From Zygnema cylindricum (taxonomy: Eukaryota > Streptophyta > Zygnematophyceae > Zygnematales > Zygnemataceae): a stretch of DNA of 64,000 bases. The DNA lies in the NCBI GenBank assembly GCA_037447655.1, contig JBBHKE010001190.1, positions 1-64,000 on the forward strand, given 5' to 3'. Of the stretch, positions 32,429 to 43,201 are shown piece by piece; positions within the stretch are counted from its first letter, which is position 1, and the number at the start of each line of letters is the position of its first letter. Position numbers and translations under genes: made by a program. The notes beneath the pieces were generated by a model, which was not told the DNA's origin, did not search any database, and worked only from the letters and a program-made list of their open reading frames with translations.

Positions 32429-33002
32429 GTGAAAATGCATCCTCCAACCATCATCTTTCTGTTGGTGTGCCACGTGGCATGTGCATTGGCGGTCACCATG
32501 TATAAGCCTGACTGTGAGTATCTCTCTCTCTCTCCTTCGAGTCCTCTCCCTCTTTTTCCCTCTCCCCCTCCTTTCCCCTTCCCCTCCCCCTCCCTATTCC
32601 TTGATTTTTTCCCGTCTTTTCCTCTTATTCCTCCCTCCCACGTGTGACTCCTTGCCAATTGTACCATATCTAGCCTCTCATCCCCTGCCACGTGTCCCCC
32701 CCTTGCAGACACCGCCCTCGTCGCCGTGAAAGCTGCCATGGCGGCCAAACGCTTCCTCGCCATCGTGTGCGTTGGGCCGCTCTCGTGCGACGAAAACGGC
32801 CGTGCTGTGTCGATGTACTATTTTTTTGTTTTTTTGTTTTATGTTTATGTCACGGGAATTGCTTTGTAGACACCCCAAACTGCTGGACTACGCGGAAAAA
32901 GGAGCTGTACGAAATTGTACTCTTTTAAAGACCCCTACTCGGTTTCGAGGGGTGTGCACCCAACCGCGTCAAAATTTCTGCCTCCGTACAGACGGCCGCT
33001 AA
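32429..33002 (+). CDS. Small putative secreted Cys-containing protein, 107 residues, 3 exons
   Basis: Exons 32429-32513, 32709-32814 and 32870-33002 (donors gtgagt and gtacta; acceptors ttgcag and ttgtag) give 324 nt in one frame. The start MKMHPPTIIFLLVCHVACALA is a classic signal peptide, with likely cleavage after ALA. The mature part, about 86 residues, includes AAMAAKRFLAIVCVG, CDENGRAVS and a Cys-bearing tail (RNCTLL, GVCTQP, NFCLRTDGR), five Cys in all. It is probably exported or enters the secretory path; I recognise no family. A degenerate relative of exon 2 at 44226-44345 differs mostly at third codon positions, supporting the frame. Intron 2 is only 55 nt but U-rich. Intron 1 contains a CT tract. 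ATG at 32435 is an alternative start. Confidence 0.6.
32514..32708 (+). repeat. CT-rich intron 1 of the small secreted-protein gene
   Basis: The sense strand is CT-rich (about 32521-32640), like the introns of the other two genes in the window. Confidence 0.7.
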
Positions 33003-33057
33003 CAGTGTCGTGGAGATCCCGCCAACTCGTGGGAACTGGGAAGTGCGGGTCTTACTA

Positions 33058-33472
33058 CACCGTGAATCGCTATTAGCGTAATGAAATAGATAGCTTAATG
33101 AAATAGATAGCGTAATGAAACAATTAGCGTTATTTACGCTAATTGGGAATTTCAGTTTTTTCTAAAAAAAAAATTATTATAATTTATCATTAACTCTAAT
33201 TTGTAAATAGCTTTGTAAAATTTTTTGGCGCATAATATATCCACACTAAAATATGTGCATGTACGAAATTGTTCAAATCGTACGCCGTCGCTTTTTTTTG
33301 ACATCCACCACCCTTTTTAAAATGGCACCATATTAGAGTTATGAACCCTTTTTAATGGGGTACCTCAAATAACGTTTAGAAACATTTAGAATCATTAATT
33401 GTATTTGAGAATTTGCTGAAAAAAATAGGGTACCCCAATTAAAGTCATGAACGGTAATAGCGATTCACGGTG
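33058..33472. mobile_element. TA-flanked MITE, complete (415 bp)
   Basis: Left tip CACCGTGAATCGCTATTA and right tip TAATAGCGATTCACGGTG are exact inverted repeats; TA lies on both sides (33056-33057 and 33473-33474). It lies 55 bases after the stop codon of the small secreted-protein gene and in inverted orientation to the related element at 31573-32062. The tips resemble those of 10258-10796. Confidence 0.92.
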
Positions 33473-33474
33473 TA

Positions 33475-34206
33475 TCGGTTGGCCACGTGGCATCGGGCGG
33501 CTGTCAAGTTTTTTCAGCGTTGACGGACCATCAACTGGCAAACGAAACCAACTGTTTCTGTCGAGTCCGTACATAGTTTGGATTCTAACTTTTCATTCGC
33601 TAGTTTTGGCGGTCTGCTGCCGACTTTGGTTTCGTGGTCGTAGTATAGAAGATGATATTTTCACACAGAGAAAAAGTATTTCCACTAAGTAGTCAGTTCG
33701 GTTCGCTTGTGGGCAGTTTGGTTCTCTCAGAAATAATGAATGGTAGCGGGATGTCGACAGTTAGGTTCTCTCGGAAATAATGAATGGTAGCGAGATGCTG
33801 CGCAGTTCCCCCATATCGAAATCAGCAAATCCCAGCCGTTGATTTCTGCAAGCGCGTGGGTCGAAGATGGTGTTAGCGCCTTGAGTTCGGGTGGATTACT
33901 CCTCAAAACCCAGTGAGGTGGCCTTGGAAGTGTACGTCTTCACACCACTTTTTTGACGTGTCTACATAGCAATTCAAAACGATCTCTTTTCCGTACGATA
34001 TGTAGATCCGCCAGCCGTCACCATTCATGCATATTTGTACAGTCAATGATCTTGGCGTTTGCGGCCGTAGAGACGTCAAAATAAAAAACATTCTCAAAAA
34101 TGTGATGCCGCTGATTAAAGAAAAAATTGTCGCATCTGATAGAAAATACAAAAAATGTGATTTTTGTCGCATCGAGCATGGTCACATTGGGCATGTTGTA
34201 TGTCAC
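33475..34206. other. Intergenic DNA with a 44-bp duplication and a repeated segment
   Basis: GGTTCTCTCAGAAATAATGA at 33720 recurs at 33764 (period 44). The stretch 33960-34200 is related to 44420-44690 (shared GCAATTCAAAAC, ATATGTAGATCCG and TTGTCGCATC), suggesting a dispersed repeat. No gene seen. Confidence 0.5.
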
Positions 34207-34509
34207 ATCCATAGATGTCCAATTCGAACGGATTTGGAATTCTTTTACGAAAACTACGCAGTATTCGTTTGTTTCGTAGCTTTCGTAAATTTCGTACGTC
34301 TAAACTGTACGGAATACTGTACGTAAAAGTTCAAAAAAAGAGACGTTGGTTCATTTACCCGCGCGAATTTTCATCTGTCCTTCACTCCTCTTTCACATTC
34401 TTTCATAATCTTTTATAGGAAGCTGCCATTGGAGACACTATAAAATCGACCATTAAACTTGTCATTGAACCCACCCTTCAAGTTTCCACGAATCGAAAGA
34501 GAAGCATCC

Positions 34510-34848
34510 ATGCATAGGCCACGAGGAATCGAGTGAGATCACGTTAAGGCTCTAGACGGACAATTGCTTGGGAATAACAGAATATGCATCTGTGTATACT
34601 GCAATTTTGAATACAATGGTCAAGCAACTAGGATTATAAACCATCTGCTTAGAAATATTAAAAGTGGGGGCATTAGAGCTTGCATTTTATGTCCAGATGA
34701 AGTGCAAACTGAGTTAAATGCATCGAAAACTGCAAAGTCTTCTCATGGCTCTCAAAAACGTGTCATATCCGATCTGGATGAACTCACTAGATGTCCTAGA
34801 TCTGGATCTGCCCAAAGTAGCAAGGTACAAGGTATTCAGACAAAATAA
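34510..34848 (+). pseudogene. hAT copy 2, BED zinc finger
   Basis: It begins MHRPRGIE followed by TGA where copy 1 has Trp. The finger core CVYCNFEYNGQATRIINHLL and ACILCPDEVQ remains. It ends TAA at 34846. Confidence 0.82.
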
Positions 34849-34849
34849 A

Positions 34850-35695
34850 TAATGTATTCAATATGCATAACAAAAAAGAGGTGGATGAAGCATGGGCAAA
34901 GGCCTTCTTTGCCAATGGTTTGCCGTTTTAACTACTAGACGACCCATATTTTAAGGTTGCACGTCCTACAAGTTACCTCATAGGAATACCATGAGAAATT
35001 GCCTTCTGTTTGAGACAAAAGCAACGATCACTAGCGATTTGGCAAGCTACTTGAAGACTATAAAAATCACTGGTGCCTCAATCACATCAGATGGTTAGAC
35101 GACCGTTGATGATACGCCCCTGCTGAACATTTTAGCTGTCACCCCTAAAGGTGAGATGTTTCTCAAGGCGGAAGACACTTGAATGAAAATCAAGGATGCT
35201 GAATATGTTTGTCAAGTGTTAGAGAAAAGAGTTCTTGCGGTGGGGGTCAAGCATGTGGTACAAGTTGTGACAGATTATGCCCCTGTAAACAATGCTGCCG
35301 CCTCAATGCTTATGGAAAATTATCCTTCCATCACGTGGACGCCATGCAATGCCCACGTATTGGACCTAATGTTGGAGGATTGGGGCAAATTATCATTTAT
35401 TTCAACACCAGTCCAAGAGGCGAAGGAGGTGTTGAAGTTTATCATGAACCATCACGTGATTACAGCCTTGTTCCACAAAATATCCAAACTTAGGCTTTTG
35501 AAACCTGGAGAGACCAGGTTTGCTACAAATTTTATCATGCTACAGAGGTTTTTAGAGGTGAAGGATAGCTTAGAGATCTTGATGTTTGATGATGCTTGCA
35601 AACAGTGGTTATTGAAGTCTACATACAAGTTACAGTGTGCGAAGATTAAAGGGTTTATCTTGAACTCAGAGTTTTGGACGAGAGTGATTGAGTGA
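34850..35695 (+). pseudogene. hAT copy 2, DUF659 / catalytic part
   Basis: It keeps AKAFFANGLPF, lost from copy 1, then has stops and a shift. TSDG is followed by TAG where copy 1 has Trp (35098). VVQVVTDYAPVNNAAASMLM and WTPCNAHVLDLMLEDWGKL are intact in a 170-codon stretch from 35183. Confidence 0.85.
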
Positions 35696-35811
35696 TTGAG
35701 GCTGTGACAGTTTCAGAACCTTTAGTGCCGCTGATGAGGGAGTGCGACAAAAGGAGCCCAAATGTGGGGAAGGGAGCGTGAAATTATGAAGGTCTGCAGA
35801 TTCCAGAGGAG

Positions 35812-36378
35812 TTGAATGTGTCTTTCATCGCCAGATGGGAGATGGCACATAGCCCCAAATATGCTGCTGGCTTTGTACTTGATCCCGAGTACCAAAGTGA
35901 CGAGTATGGTCAACTTTCAAATGTGAAAATAATGGAAGGTTTCCAAATAATGCTTGATAATATGTTACCTAATGTGGCCGACCAGGCTGCGACCTACTCT
36001 GAGTTGTCTAACTATAAATGTTTTGATGGCTTATTTTGGAGGGAGGTGACAAAGACTTGTGCTAAGCAGATGCCAGGGTGGAAGTGGTGGCAACAGTTTA
36101 GGGCTGTCTCCCCTATCTTACAAAAAGTAGCAATTAGGATCCTTGCCAGCTCATGTGAGAGGAATTTGTCAACCTATGACCATATTCACTCTAAAAAAAA
36201 GAAATGATTGACAGCTAAAAGAGCCAATGATTTGGTTTGGGTTTTTAGCAATCTCAGATTATTACAAAACACCAGGAATGTTAATTATGAAGAGGAAATT
36301 GTATCATGGGAGGAAGAAGAAGGGGAGGTAGGGGAAGAGGAGTTTGATGTAGACATATTTGACGTAGATTTGGAGTAA
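35812..36378 (+). pseudogene. hAT copy 2, C-terminal dimerisation region
   Basis: SFIARWEMAHSPKYAAGFVL, GWKWWQQFRAVSPILQKVAI and SCERNLSTYDHIHSKKKK, then TGA at 36205 inside the motif. The acidic tail follows in frame (EEEEGEVGEEEFDVD). Confidence 0.83.
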
Positions 36379-36420
36379 AGAGAGATAGGGGAGATATAGA
36401 TATTCACAGCCTACAATGAG

Positions 36421-37544
36421 TTGACATATTTCTAATGTGAGAATTAAACCATATCCCTCCGATTAATATAAAGCTTGTTTTTATTTCCTTCAAAGTGAAC
36501 TTTGTCATTTTTGATTGTGGACATGGTTTTTTTTATCGCCAAATTTTTTAAACAAAACCATGTTGTACCAACAACGAGGCAGTATGGTCGCTGATTCAGC
36601 AACCAGTCAGTCTAGTCGCAGGTTCAGCCATGTAAAAGGGGTGATGAAATAACACACAAGGGGTGGTACACTCAAACTAACAATGCACAAAATCAAACCA
36701 CAATCTGTTGCGTTGCTATGCTGCCATGGACATGCTGCGTTGCTATGCTACGCTACGCTATAACATAGCATTGCTATTGTGATGCGTTGATATGCTGCTG
36801 CGTTGCTATGCTGCCATCCTCCGCTAGTCTGCCATTGCAGCTGCACTGGTTGTACATCGCAGCCATAGCAGCTGCTCTATTCTACCCTCAACCCACTAAA
36901 ACCTTGTATACTAGCCACTAGGCTGTTTCGTCGCTGGTTCAGCGACGAGGCTGCTTGGTCGCTGGTTCAGCGATCAGCGATGAGGCAGAGGCAGTCTGGT
37001 CGCAGGTTTGTAACACGTTTCAGTTTTTAGGGTTTTGAATATTTAAATATTTAAATTTGAAAAGTACAAAAAAATACCAATTTTACTGCGAATTTTATAA
37101 AGTTTGAAATTGTTTTATGCGCACTCTACGTAGTATTTGTTAGTTTACTCCGTGCATTTTATGCGCATAGGACATCTATGGTCGCATCTGATGGTAGATT
37201 TGTCGTATTAGTTCTAAGCTAAGTTGTACGGTTTAGTCGAACGCAGCAATTTTGTATTCCACCCTTAGAGAGTTTTTTCACCTTTTTTTTTTTTTTTGGA
37301 CCGACTCACGATTTGGTTTGTCCAACAGATAAGGTCGTTTAGTGTGCTAAAACAATTGAAAGCCGTTGTATTTAGTAAATCCATATCGTACATGAACTAT
37401 ATGGGAACTGAGGGGAACTTCATGATTGTATCCGTACAATACGGGAAATCTTACGGGAATTTCTCGTATAGTACGCTCACTGTATTGCTCAAAGTAGACA
37501 GTTCTCAATTGGTCCCACGTATCAAACCTCTACCAATGTATCCC
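36421..37544. repeat. Region of short direct repeats (TGGTCGCTGGTTCAGC; TGCGTTGCTATGCTGCC)
   Basis: GAGGCAGT.TGGTCGC and TCGCTGGTTCAGC recur at about 36577-36620 and 36930-37012, flanking a block of TGCGTTGCTATGCTGCCAT repeats (36706-36840). TCGTCGCTGGTTCAGCGACGA near 36929 is a hairpin. This could be the subterminal part of the hAT element. From 37296 a plus-strand frame of 84 codons follows an acceptor-like CCAACAG, but no domain was seen. Confidence 0.5.
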
Positions 37545-37839
37545 TACTAAGAGTTTCTCAATTTTATTATTATTATTATCTGTGCATCATTGTTATTTTC
37601 TCAGATATATAAAAGATGAAGGTTTGATTCTTTTTAATGCATTAGTTGGATGGACGGAGAAGGAGGGAGAGGGAGAGAGAGGGAGGGAGGGAGAGAGGGA
37701 GAGAAAGAGTAAAAAATCTATGATTAAATTCGATTTGTTGACTGGTGGATCCGTTGATTTTTTTTCCTTTTCTTTCTTAATGTTTTTTTCCCTTTTTCTT
37801 TTACTATTTTTTTTTTGTGGTGGCAATTTGGGGTTTTAG

Positions 37840-37911
37840 GATGTTAGACTCGGTGGTGACTTCGGAAAACATATCGCCCGCTATCAGATACCGCACCAAA
37901 CTGTCAGCTCT
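37840..37911 (+). CDS. LRR exon A (copy 1), diverged
   Basis: 72 nt between TTTTAG and GTAAGG. It reads MLDSVVTSENISPAIRYRTK then LSAL, which follows the LRR spacing only loosely (LxL...N.I...I.....L..L). Open in phase 2. Confidence 0.5.
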
Positions 37912-37917
37912 GTAAGG

Positions 37918-38245
37918 ATGTCCCCTCTCTGCCTTCCCTTCCCCCCCCCCTCTCCCCCTCTCGCTACCCTTTCTCCCCTTCTCCTCCTCCCCATCCCCCC
38001 CCCCTCTTCCCCTGTCAGCTCTATGTGGATGTCCCCTTTTTGCCTCCCCTTTCCCCCCCCTCTCCCCCTCTCGCTGCCCCTTCTCCCCTTCTCCTCCTCC
38101 CTATTCCCCCCCCCTTCCCCTCTCGCTGCCCCTTCTCCCTTTCTCCCCATCTCTCCTTCTCCCCTTCTCATTTTTTCCCCGTCCCCCGCTCTCCCCCTCT
38201 CCTCTCCTCCCCCTCTTCCTATCCCTCTCCCTCTCTCTCTATCCA
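37918..38245 (+). repeat. CT-rich tract in LRR intron (copy 1)
   Basis: CCCTTCTCCCC-type repeats, with an internal near-duplicate of CTGTCAGCTCT...GATGTCCCC (37901 and 38015), that is, the exon A end and donor. The matching tract in copy 2 is at 50236-50550. Confidence 0.8.
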
Positions 38246-38704
38246 CCCAATTTATACATATCCAGAAAGTCACCCAACAATTCCACTCACTTATGTCCAT
38301 CTCTTTTGATAGTTAAAGCAAGTGAAAAAAAACCTAAAAATGATATGAAAAAAAAGTGCTCCACATTGTAAAGATTTAGGGTCTAGTCTTTTTTCTATAT
38401 TTCTTTAAAATAGGGTTTAAGTATTAATATCTAAACTCTATCAAGCCTCTAAGACCCTCAAAGTATTTAGAAAGCCTAATTGATGTAATGTTAAAAAAAA
38501 CCTACAATGTTTTGTGGCTAGCTAGGAATTTACATGTACGTGATTTTATTTTTTTTCTCAAGTTTTTATCCAATTTCCTCATACTGAAAAAACACATTTG
38601 TTCAAGCTCATTATTTTTTTATTTCAAAAAAAGAAAACAATCTTATTTTACGGAATCAAAAGCAAGAATCTAAAACTTGACTGTTGACTTCTTTATGTTT
38701 TTGA

Positions 38705-39406
38705 TAGTGTTGTGTATCAGTAAGGATTTGCCGATAACCGATATGGACCCATTTTCGGGTTGCCCATAATCGATACATTGGAACAATTTATTGCTATCGG
38801 TCTTATCGCCAATAGTTAACCGATAATATATCGGTGTTCTTTATCGGCGATAACACCGATATTGATAACTATCGGCGATAATACACGGACCGTACAGATA
38901 AATGTACGCCAAGTACACTCAACTGTAAGTGTTATTCACGGACGCGCCCCTCTAATAAATGCCTCTAAATTTCCGAAAGATGGTGGCAGTAAATGGCGGC
39001 AGTCTGACAGATGTGTTCGTATGCTCTGTTCGTCTGTTTTTTGAAAAAGTTTGATTTACAAATGTACAATGTAATTTAAATTTTTCGTTTCAGTACTATA
39101 GTTTTGGAACTATAAAGTATTGTTTTAATTTTGTCAAAGTTTATGTGTTGCGCTGTCCGTAATAAATTTCAGTTAAACATGTAGGGAACAGATTCTTATA
39201 CGTGGCATTCCACGCTATTTAAATCCAATAATATAATACAGTATGTTATAAAGTATTATTATTTGCATATTATATTTGTTTAAAGTTATCGCGGATATAG
39301 AATTCGTTGGTCTCGGACAGATATATCGGAACCTCTAACCGTTCGATAATCGATAACTATCGGTATCGGTGTGATCGTGTTAAATTTTTACCGATACACA
39401 AAACTA
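38705..39406. mobile_element. hAT-type MITE with 8-bp target duplication
   Basis: Left tip TAGTGTTGTGTATCAGTAAG and right tip (other strand) TAGTTTTGTGTATCGGTAAA are inverted repeats. Target duplications GTTTTTGA (38697-38704) and GTTTTTGG (39407-39414) differ at one base. The 702-bp interior has many CGATA / TATCGG words and no transposase. The matching intron of LRR copy 2 (about 50920-50960) lacks it, giving an empty site. Confidence 0.88.
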
Positions 39407-39505
39407 GTTTTTGGTATTATTTTTAAAGTATGAATTACAACACAAATCTTTTTCTGATACGATTTCCTTTCACTTATTTATTTTGTTTTCCGGTGGTTTA
39501 TATAG

Positions 39506-39577
39506 TGTGCTCAGCAACAACCATCTGAGCGGTACGATTCCGTCGTCCATCGGGCTTCTCACATCCTACCAGTTCAT
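39506..39577 (+). CDS. LRR exon B (copy 1)
   Basis: 72 nt between ATATAG and GTGGAG. It encodes VLSNNHLSGTIPSSIGLL then TSYQF, a clear plant-type LRR (LSxNxLSGxIPxxIGxL). It is open, phase 2 at both ends. Confidence 0.75.
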
Positions 39578-39959
39578 GTGGAGGCCACTCTATTTTGTGT
39601 GTGTGGGTGGGTGGGCATATAGGGAGATAGAAGAAAAGCTTGAAGTGCGTTGATTTTCAACGTTCAAAAACAATTCTATTGTAAGGTTTTGATGGTTCCA
39701 AATTATGTATCGCATTGCCCATGTGGTGGTTTTTATTAAACACACACACACCCACATACACACACACATATACATGTATATATATGTGCATCATATCTAT
39801 ATGTATATGTATATATAAGATAATTATACAATGTATATAAACTGTTTTGTCCGTATAATCGTTTTAATGACATTGGATGGTTAAGTTTGTCTTCGTTTGT
39901 TTAAGTCCAAAATGAAATTCGCCATTGTTTTCTTGGGCATTTTGCTTGAATTTAGTTTT

Positions 39960-40740
39960 ACAAACCCTTCTGGTTGCCGCCTGAAGATTTTTTCCTCTAG
40001 CTCACCGTTGAGGAAGGCGGTCTTAATATCCATCTGTGTATTTCCATGTCTTCCGCTGCCGCTAGACTGAGGAGAATACTTAATGATGGAAACAGAACCA
40101 CCGGAGCAAAAGTCTCCTCATAATCTATTCCTTCCTTTTAGGTGAACCCCTTTGCCACCAATCGAGCCTTATATCTCTCAATAGTATTATCTGGGTTTAC
40201 TTTTAGCTTAAACACCCATTTGCACCCGATCGGTTTTCTGCTTGGAGGACAGTCTACCAGCTCCCAAATATTCGCTTCCATGATGGAGGCCATCTCATCA
40301 TTTATGGCAATAACCCGTTTGTCTTTCTCCGGACTGTCCATTACCTCCAAGTATGACTGAGGCTTATCATGGTGGGACAACTTAGTTACCATTTGGGCGG
40401 CTTGTTTTTCCTGTAGCCTTTGGTGATTCTTCGTCCTCCCTCAAAGTTCGAAGCTGGAATGGAGGGAAGTCTCTGGTTCCTTCTCACTATCTCATTGGCT
40501 CCCCTATCCATGGAAACAGGTTCCAACTCCTCCTCCTCTATCTCCTCAAAGTGTATAGAGATATGGGGAGATTCTGATATATCTCCCCCATCTTAGATCT
40601 CCCCTAAATCTGTAATCACTTTTTCACTCATGTCCCTTCCAAGAAGGTACGAGTCCTCACTTTTGGACTCAAAATTGATTCGTATCTTCTTGGTTTATTT
40701 GAAGGGATCAATTGACTTCCCTTCACCCATAACAACTAGG
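39960..40740 (-). pseudogene. Copia 2 reverse transcriptase, N-terminal part
   Basis: On the minus strand: INDEMASIMEANIWELVDCP, IGCKWVFKLKVNPDNTIERY, KARLVAKGFT then a stop, GIDYEETFAPVV. It is truncated before the YVDD active site. Confidence 0.88.
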
Positions 40741-41007
40741 TGCTTTACCAGAATGATATCTTGTTTTGTTAAGTAATAGACTCTATAACCTTTGACATCC
40801 TCATCATATCCCACAAATTATCCACGTTTTCCCTTAGCATCTAGTTTCCAGTTTTTCCTATCAGTATCAAGATTGTAAACTTGACTATGAATACTTTCAG
40901 GTGAGAAATATCTGGTTTCCTTCCAACTTATCTCTCATAAGGTGTCATTCCTTTCAGATATGAGGTAAGGACTCAATTCTTAATGTAGTTAGCACAGTTC
41001 ATGGCTT

Positions 41008-41550
41008 TTGCCCAAAACCTTTTTCCAATCTTATTGTCGGCCAACATACTACATACGCTATCTCATAGAATCAGGTTCAACCTCTCAGCTACCCCATTTT
41101 GTTCTAGATTATACAGTACAGTTTTTTGATGCTGAACTCACTCATCCCTCTAGTATTCCTCAAACTAGTTGGAGGTATGCTCTTTCCCATTATCACTCCT
41201 TATTCTCTTAATTGGGGTTCCGTGCTACTTCTCACTCCTGGCTTTATATTCATTGAAGTAAGTTGGTGTTTCAGACTTTGTTTTTAGGAAGTAGACTCTA
41301 GAGTATCTAGACCAGTCATCACTAATTGTCATCATAAATCTCTTACCTCTTACCGAAGGTACCTTTGTTGGTCCCGAAATATCTGTGTGGACCAGATCTA
41401 GTACTTTCTTACCACTATATGTAGCAGTTTTGGGAAAGGGGAGTCTGTGAGCCTTACCTTGGGCACAACCACTGCAATCATCCACCATTTCATTATCCCT
41501 AAACTGAATGCCTTCTACTACACCAAGCCTCTTTATTCCCTCAGCTTATG
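41008..41550 (-). pseudogene. Copia 2 integrase (broken)
   Basis: Minus strand: DDCSGCAQGKAHRLPFPKTA (zinc Cys pair), LDLVHTDISGPTKVP (first catalytic Asp), FMMTISDDWSRYSRVYFLKT. Frameshifts follow towards 41008, where NKIGKRFWAKAMN-like sequence is seen. Confidence 0.85.
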
Positions 41551-41829
41551 AAAATGCACATGCCCCAATTTTTTATGCCAAATCATCAAGTTTGGGACAC
41601 CAACATAATAAACACTCTTCTTTTCATTAACCAGGTTAAGCCTAAACATTCATTCGCTACCCTTATCTGCTGTGAATTAGACTTCATCCCCATACTTTGC
41701 TCTAAAGACTCCCTTTCTGGTGAAGGTATCAAATCCCTTATCATCCAATACAGAAGTAGAGACAAGATTTTTGCTCAGCTCAGGAATGTATAGTACATAT
41801 GAGAAGGTGAGTATAGAAGTCTTACCCTC

Positions 41830-42462
41830 TACTTAAACTTTCAAATCTACCGAACCCACTTGATTTGTAGTAACTACTCTCCCATCCCCATACTGTATCT
41901 CTATCAGAGGGATCTTTCTTAGCTTGGTAAAGAGGTGTCGATCACGACACATATGCATTGATGCACTTGAGTCGATGATTTATCCTTCTTGTGGGGCCTC
42001 CTGAATGGCTCGAAGGGCACAATTCTGTTTCCGATGGATCTCTTTCTCCTCCAGATTCTCATTAAGAAAAAGCTCCCCGTCTTCCTCCTCAGAGGACTTG
42101 TTCTCCTCGGTCTCTCCTTTCACTTGTGTATCCACAATTGCCTTTTTCTTCCCTCCGGAAGACCCCCCTCTATGATTCTCTTGGAGCCTTAGCTGTGCCA
42201 GCTTGGTACACTCCCCTATGAAGTGTCCAAACATTTTGCAAGATTGGCAAAGACCATTTAGGGACCTCGGTCCTCCAAACTGACCTCTTTCTCCTTTGAA
42301 ACTGTTGTATGGCTTCCTTGGATTCTTCCCCCACCGATCCGTTCCGGCAGCCATTGCTTGAATGCTCTTTCCTCCTCTCCGATTTTCAATAGTGTTCTCT
42401 TGCACAAGTATCATCCGGACCACTGTATTCCATTTACAAGAGCTGTCATCCATTTCCTCCAC
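41830..42462 (-). pseudogene. Copia 2 gag C-terminus and protease
   Basis: The minus-strand frame 42462-41980 has GLCQSCKMFGHFIGEC (CX2CX4HX4C zinc knuckle) and an acidic linker. It stops directly before the protease, which reads IIDSSASMHMCRDR, keeping the active-site Asp (family DSGA). Confidence 0.85.
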
Positions 42463-42465
42463 TCG

Positions 42466-43044
42466 CTACACTATGTTCTCAAACTCATCAGTCAACTTTA
42501 TGATGAGGGTGTTGACTTTCATCTTCATTGTACCGGTCCACCCGGCACTCTCCATCTCCATATACAAACAAGAGAGATCATTACAGTAGTCTAACATTTT
42601 CCCCGCTTTGTAAGTATAATACCCTAACCTTTGCTCTGCCAACTGGAGCTCTTGTATGGTAGCGTATCTATATATCTCCACTAAGGTTTCCCATAACTCA
42701 CCTGCCTTGAAATTGTGAAGATGGGAGGTTGCCAAAGCTTGAGTAAGATGCCTCAGAATGAAATGTTTAGCAGCCATGTTTGTTTATTCCCATGTTTGAA
42801 TATTGTTTTCTTCGGTTTTCACGGCCGCTGCTGCCGGTACCGTGGCAATAGGAGTAAGAGGTGTCTCCTTCTCTTTCCCCTTTTCGGACACACTGCTATA
42901 GGAGTATAAGAGGTTTTTCTTTCCCTTTCCCCTTTTCGGACATTGTGCTATAGGAGTAAGAGGTGTCTCCTTTCTTTCCCCTTTTCGGACACACCGCTGT
43001 CCCCGTCGTATGCCTCCTCTGCTGTGGCACATACTGTTACACAA
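42466..43044 (-). pseudogene. gag: Copia 2 gag N-terminus
   Basis: Minus strand from 43044: a short N-terminal stretch with three copies of a unit like EKGKEKETPLTPIA, stop near 42785, then MAAKHFILRHLTQALATSHL... to KLTDEFENIV at 42466. It is the Copia capsid region, related to Copia 3. Confidence 0.85.
42848..42998 (-). repeat. Three roughly 50-bp units in Copia 2 gag
   Basis: Units start at 42848, 42898 and 42950 (ATAGGAGTAAGAGGTGTCTC on the plus strand). Copia 3 gag has a single unit (KGKEKETTTPIA). Lengths of 50, 52 and 49 shift the frame. Confidence 0.8.
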
Positions 43045-43201
43045 AACCTCACTCCACCAAATCCTAGTTGGGTTCCCTAAGATGGACGTTTCAGTTGTCC
43101 ACTAATAAAACCCCACTATCGTTTTTCATAAAAAGCCTCTATCATCATGGCTTCCCAATAAATGAACCCAAATCCGTTGAAGATGGGCACCTTAGAGGGT
43201 G

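Larger units (their letters stand above)
34207..36420 (+). mobile_element. hAT transposon copy 2 (decayed)
   Basis: Homologous to copy 1 from the TATA-like region (CTATAAAATCGACC, 34439) to the acidic C-terminus. It lacks the 40- and 73-bp duplications of copy 1 but has its own stops. Neither copy can make a transposase, and ends with 8-bp duplications were not found. Confidence 0.85.
37545..39959 (+). pseudogene. LRR gene segment, copy 1 (two LRR exons)
   Basis: Part of a plant LRR gene (receptor-like type is possible; no signal peptide, membrane or kinase part is visible). Two 72-nt phase-2 exons at 37840-37911 and 39506-39577 each encode one LRR. Flanking introns match copy 2 at a 7.6-kb offset or more: 37560-37840 with 45130-45843, 38220-38330 with 50540-50640, 39590-39770 with 51135-51295, and 39860-39945 with 52790-52885. 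So the exon-A and exon-B introns are fused here without the two exons present between them in copy 2. A hAT-type MITE and a truncated Copia lie within or next to it. Probably not functional. Confidence 0.65.

Noticed and set aside
32039-32473. 144-codon minus-strand frame upstream of the small secreted-protein gene
   Set aside because: It runs into the MITE terminal repeat and overlaps the signal-peptide exon on the other strand; no domain, so chance is more likely.
34027-34326. 99-codon plus-strand frame before hAT copy 2
   Set aside because: It lies in a repeat whose relative at 44420-44690 is full of stops and indels.
37296-37550. 84-codon plus-strand frame before LRR copy 1
   Set aside because: An acceptor-like CCAACAG precedes it, but there is no LRR spacing, no counterpart in copy 2 and no recognisable domain.
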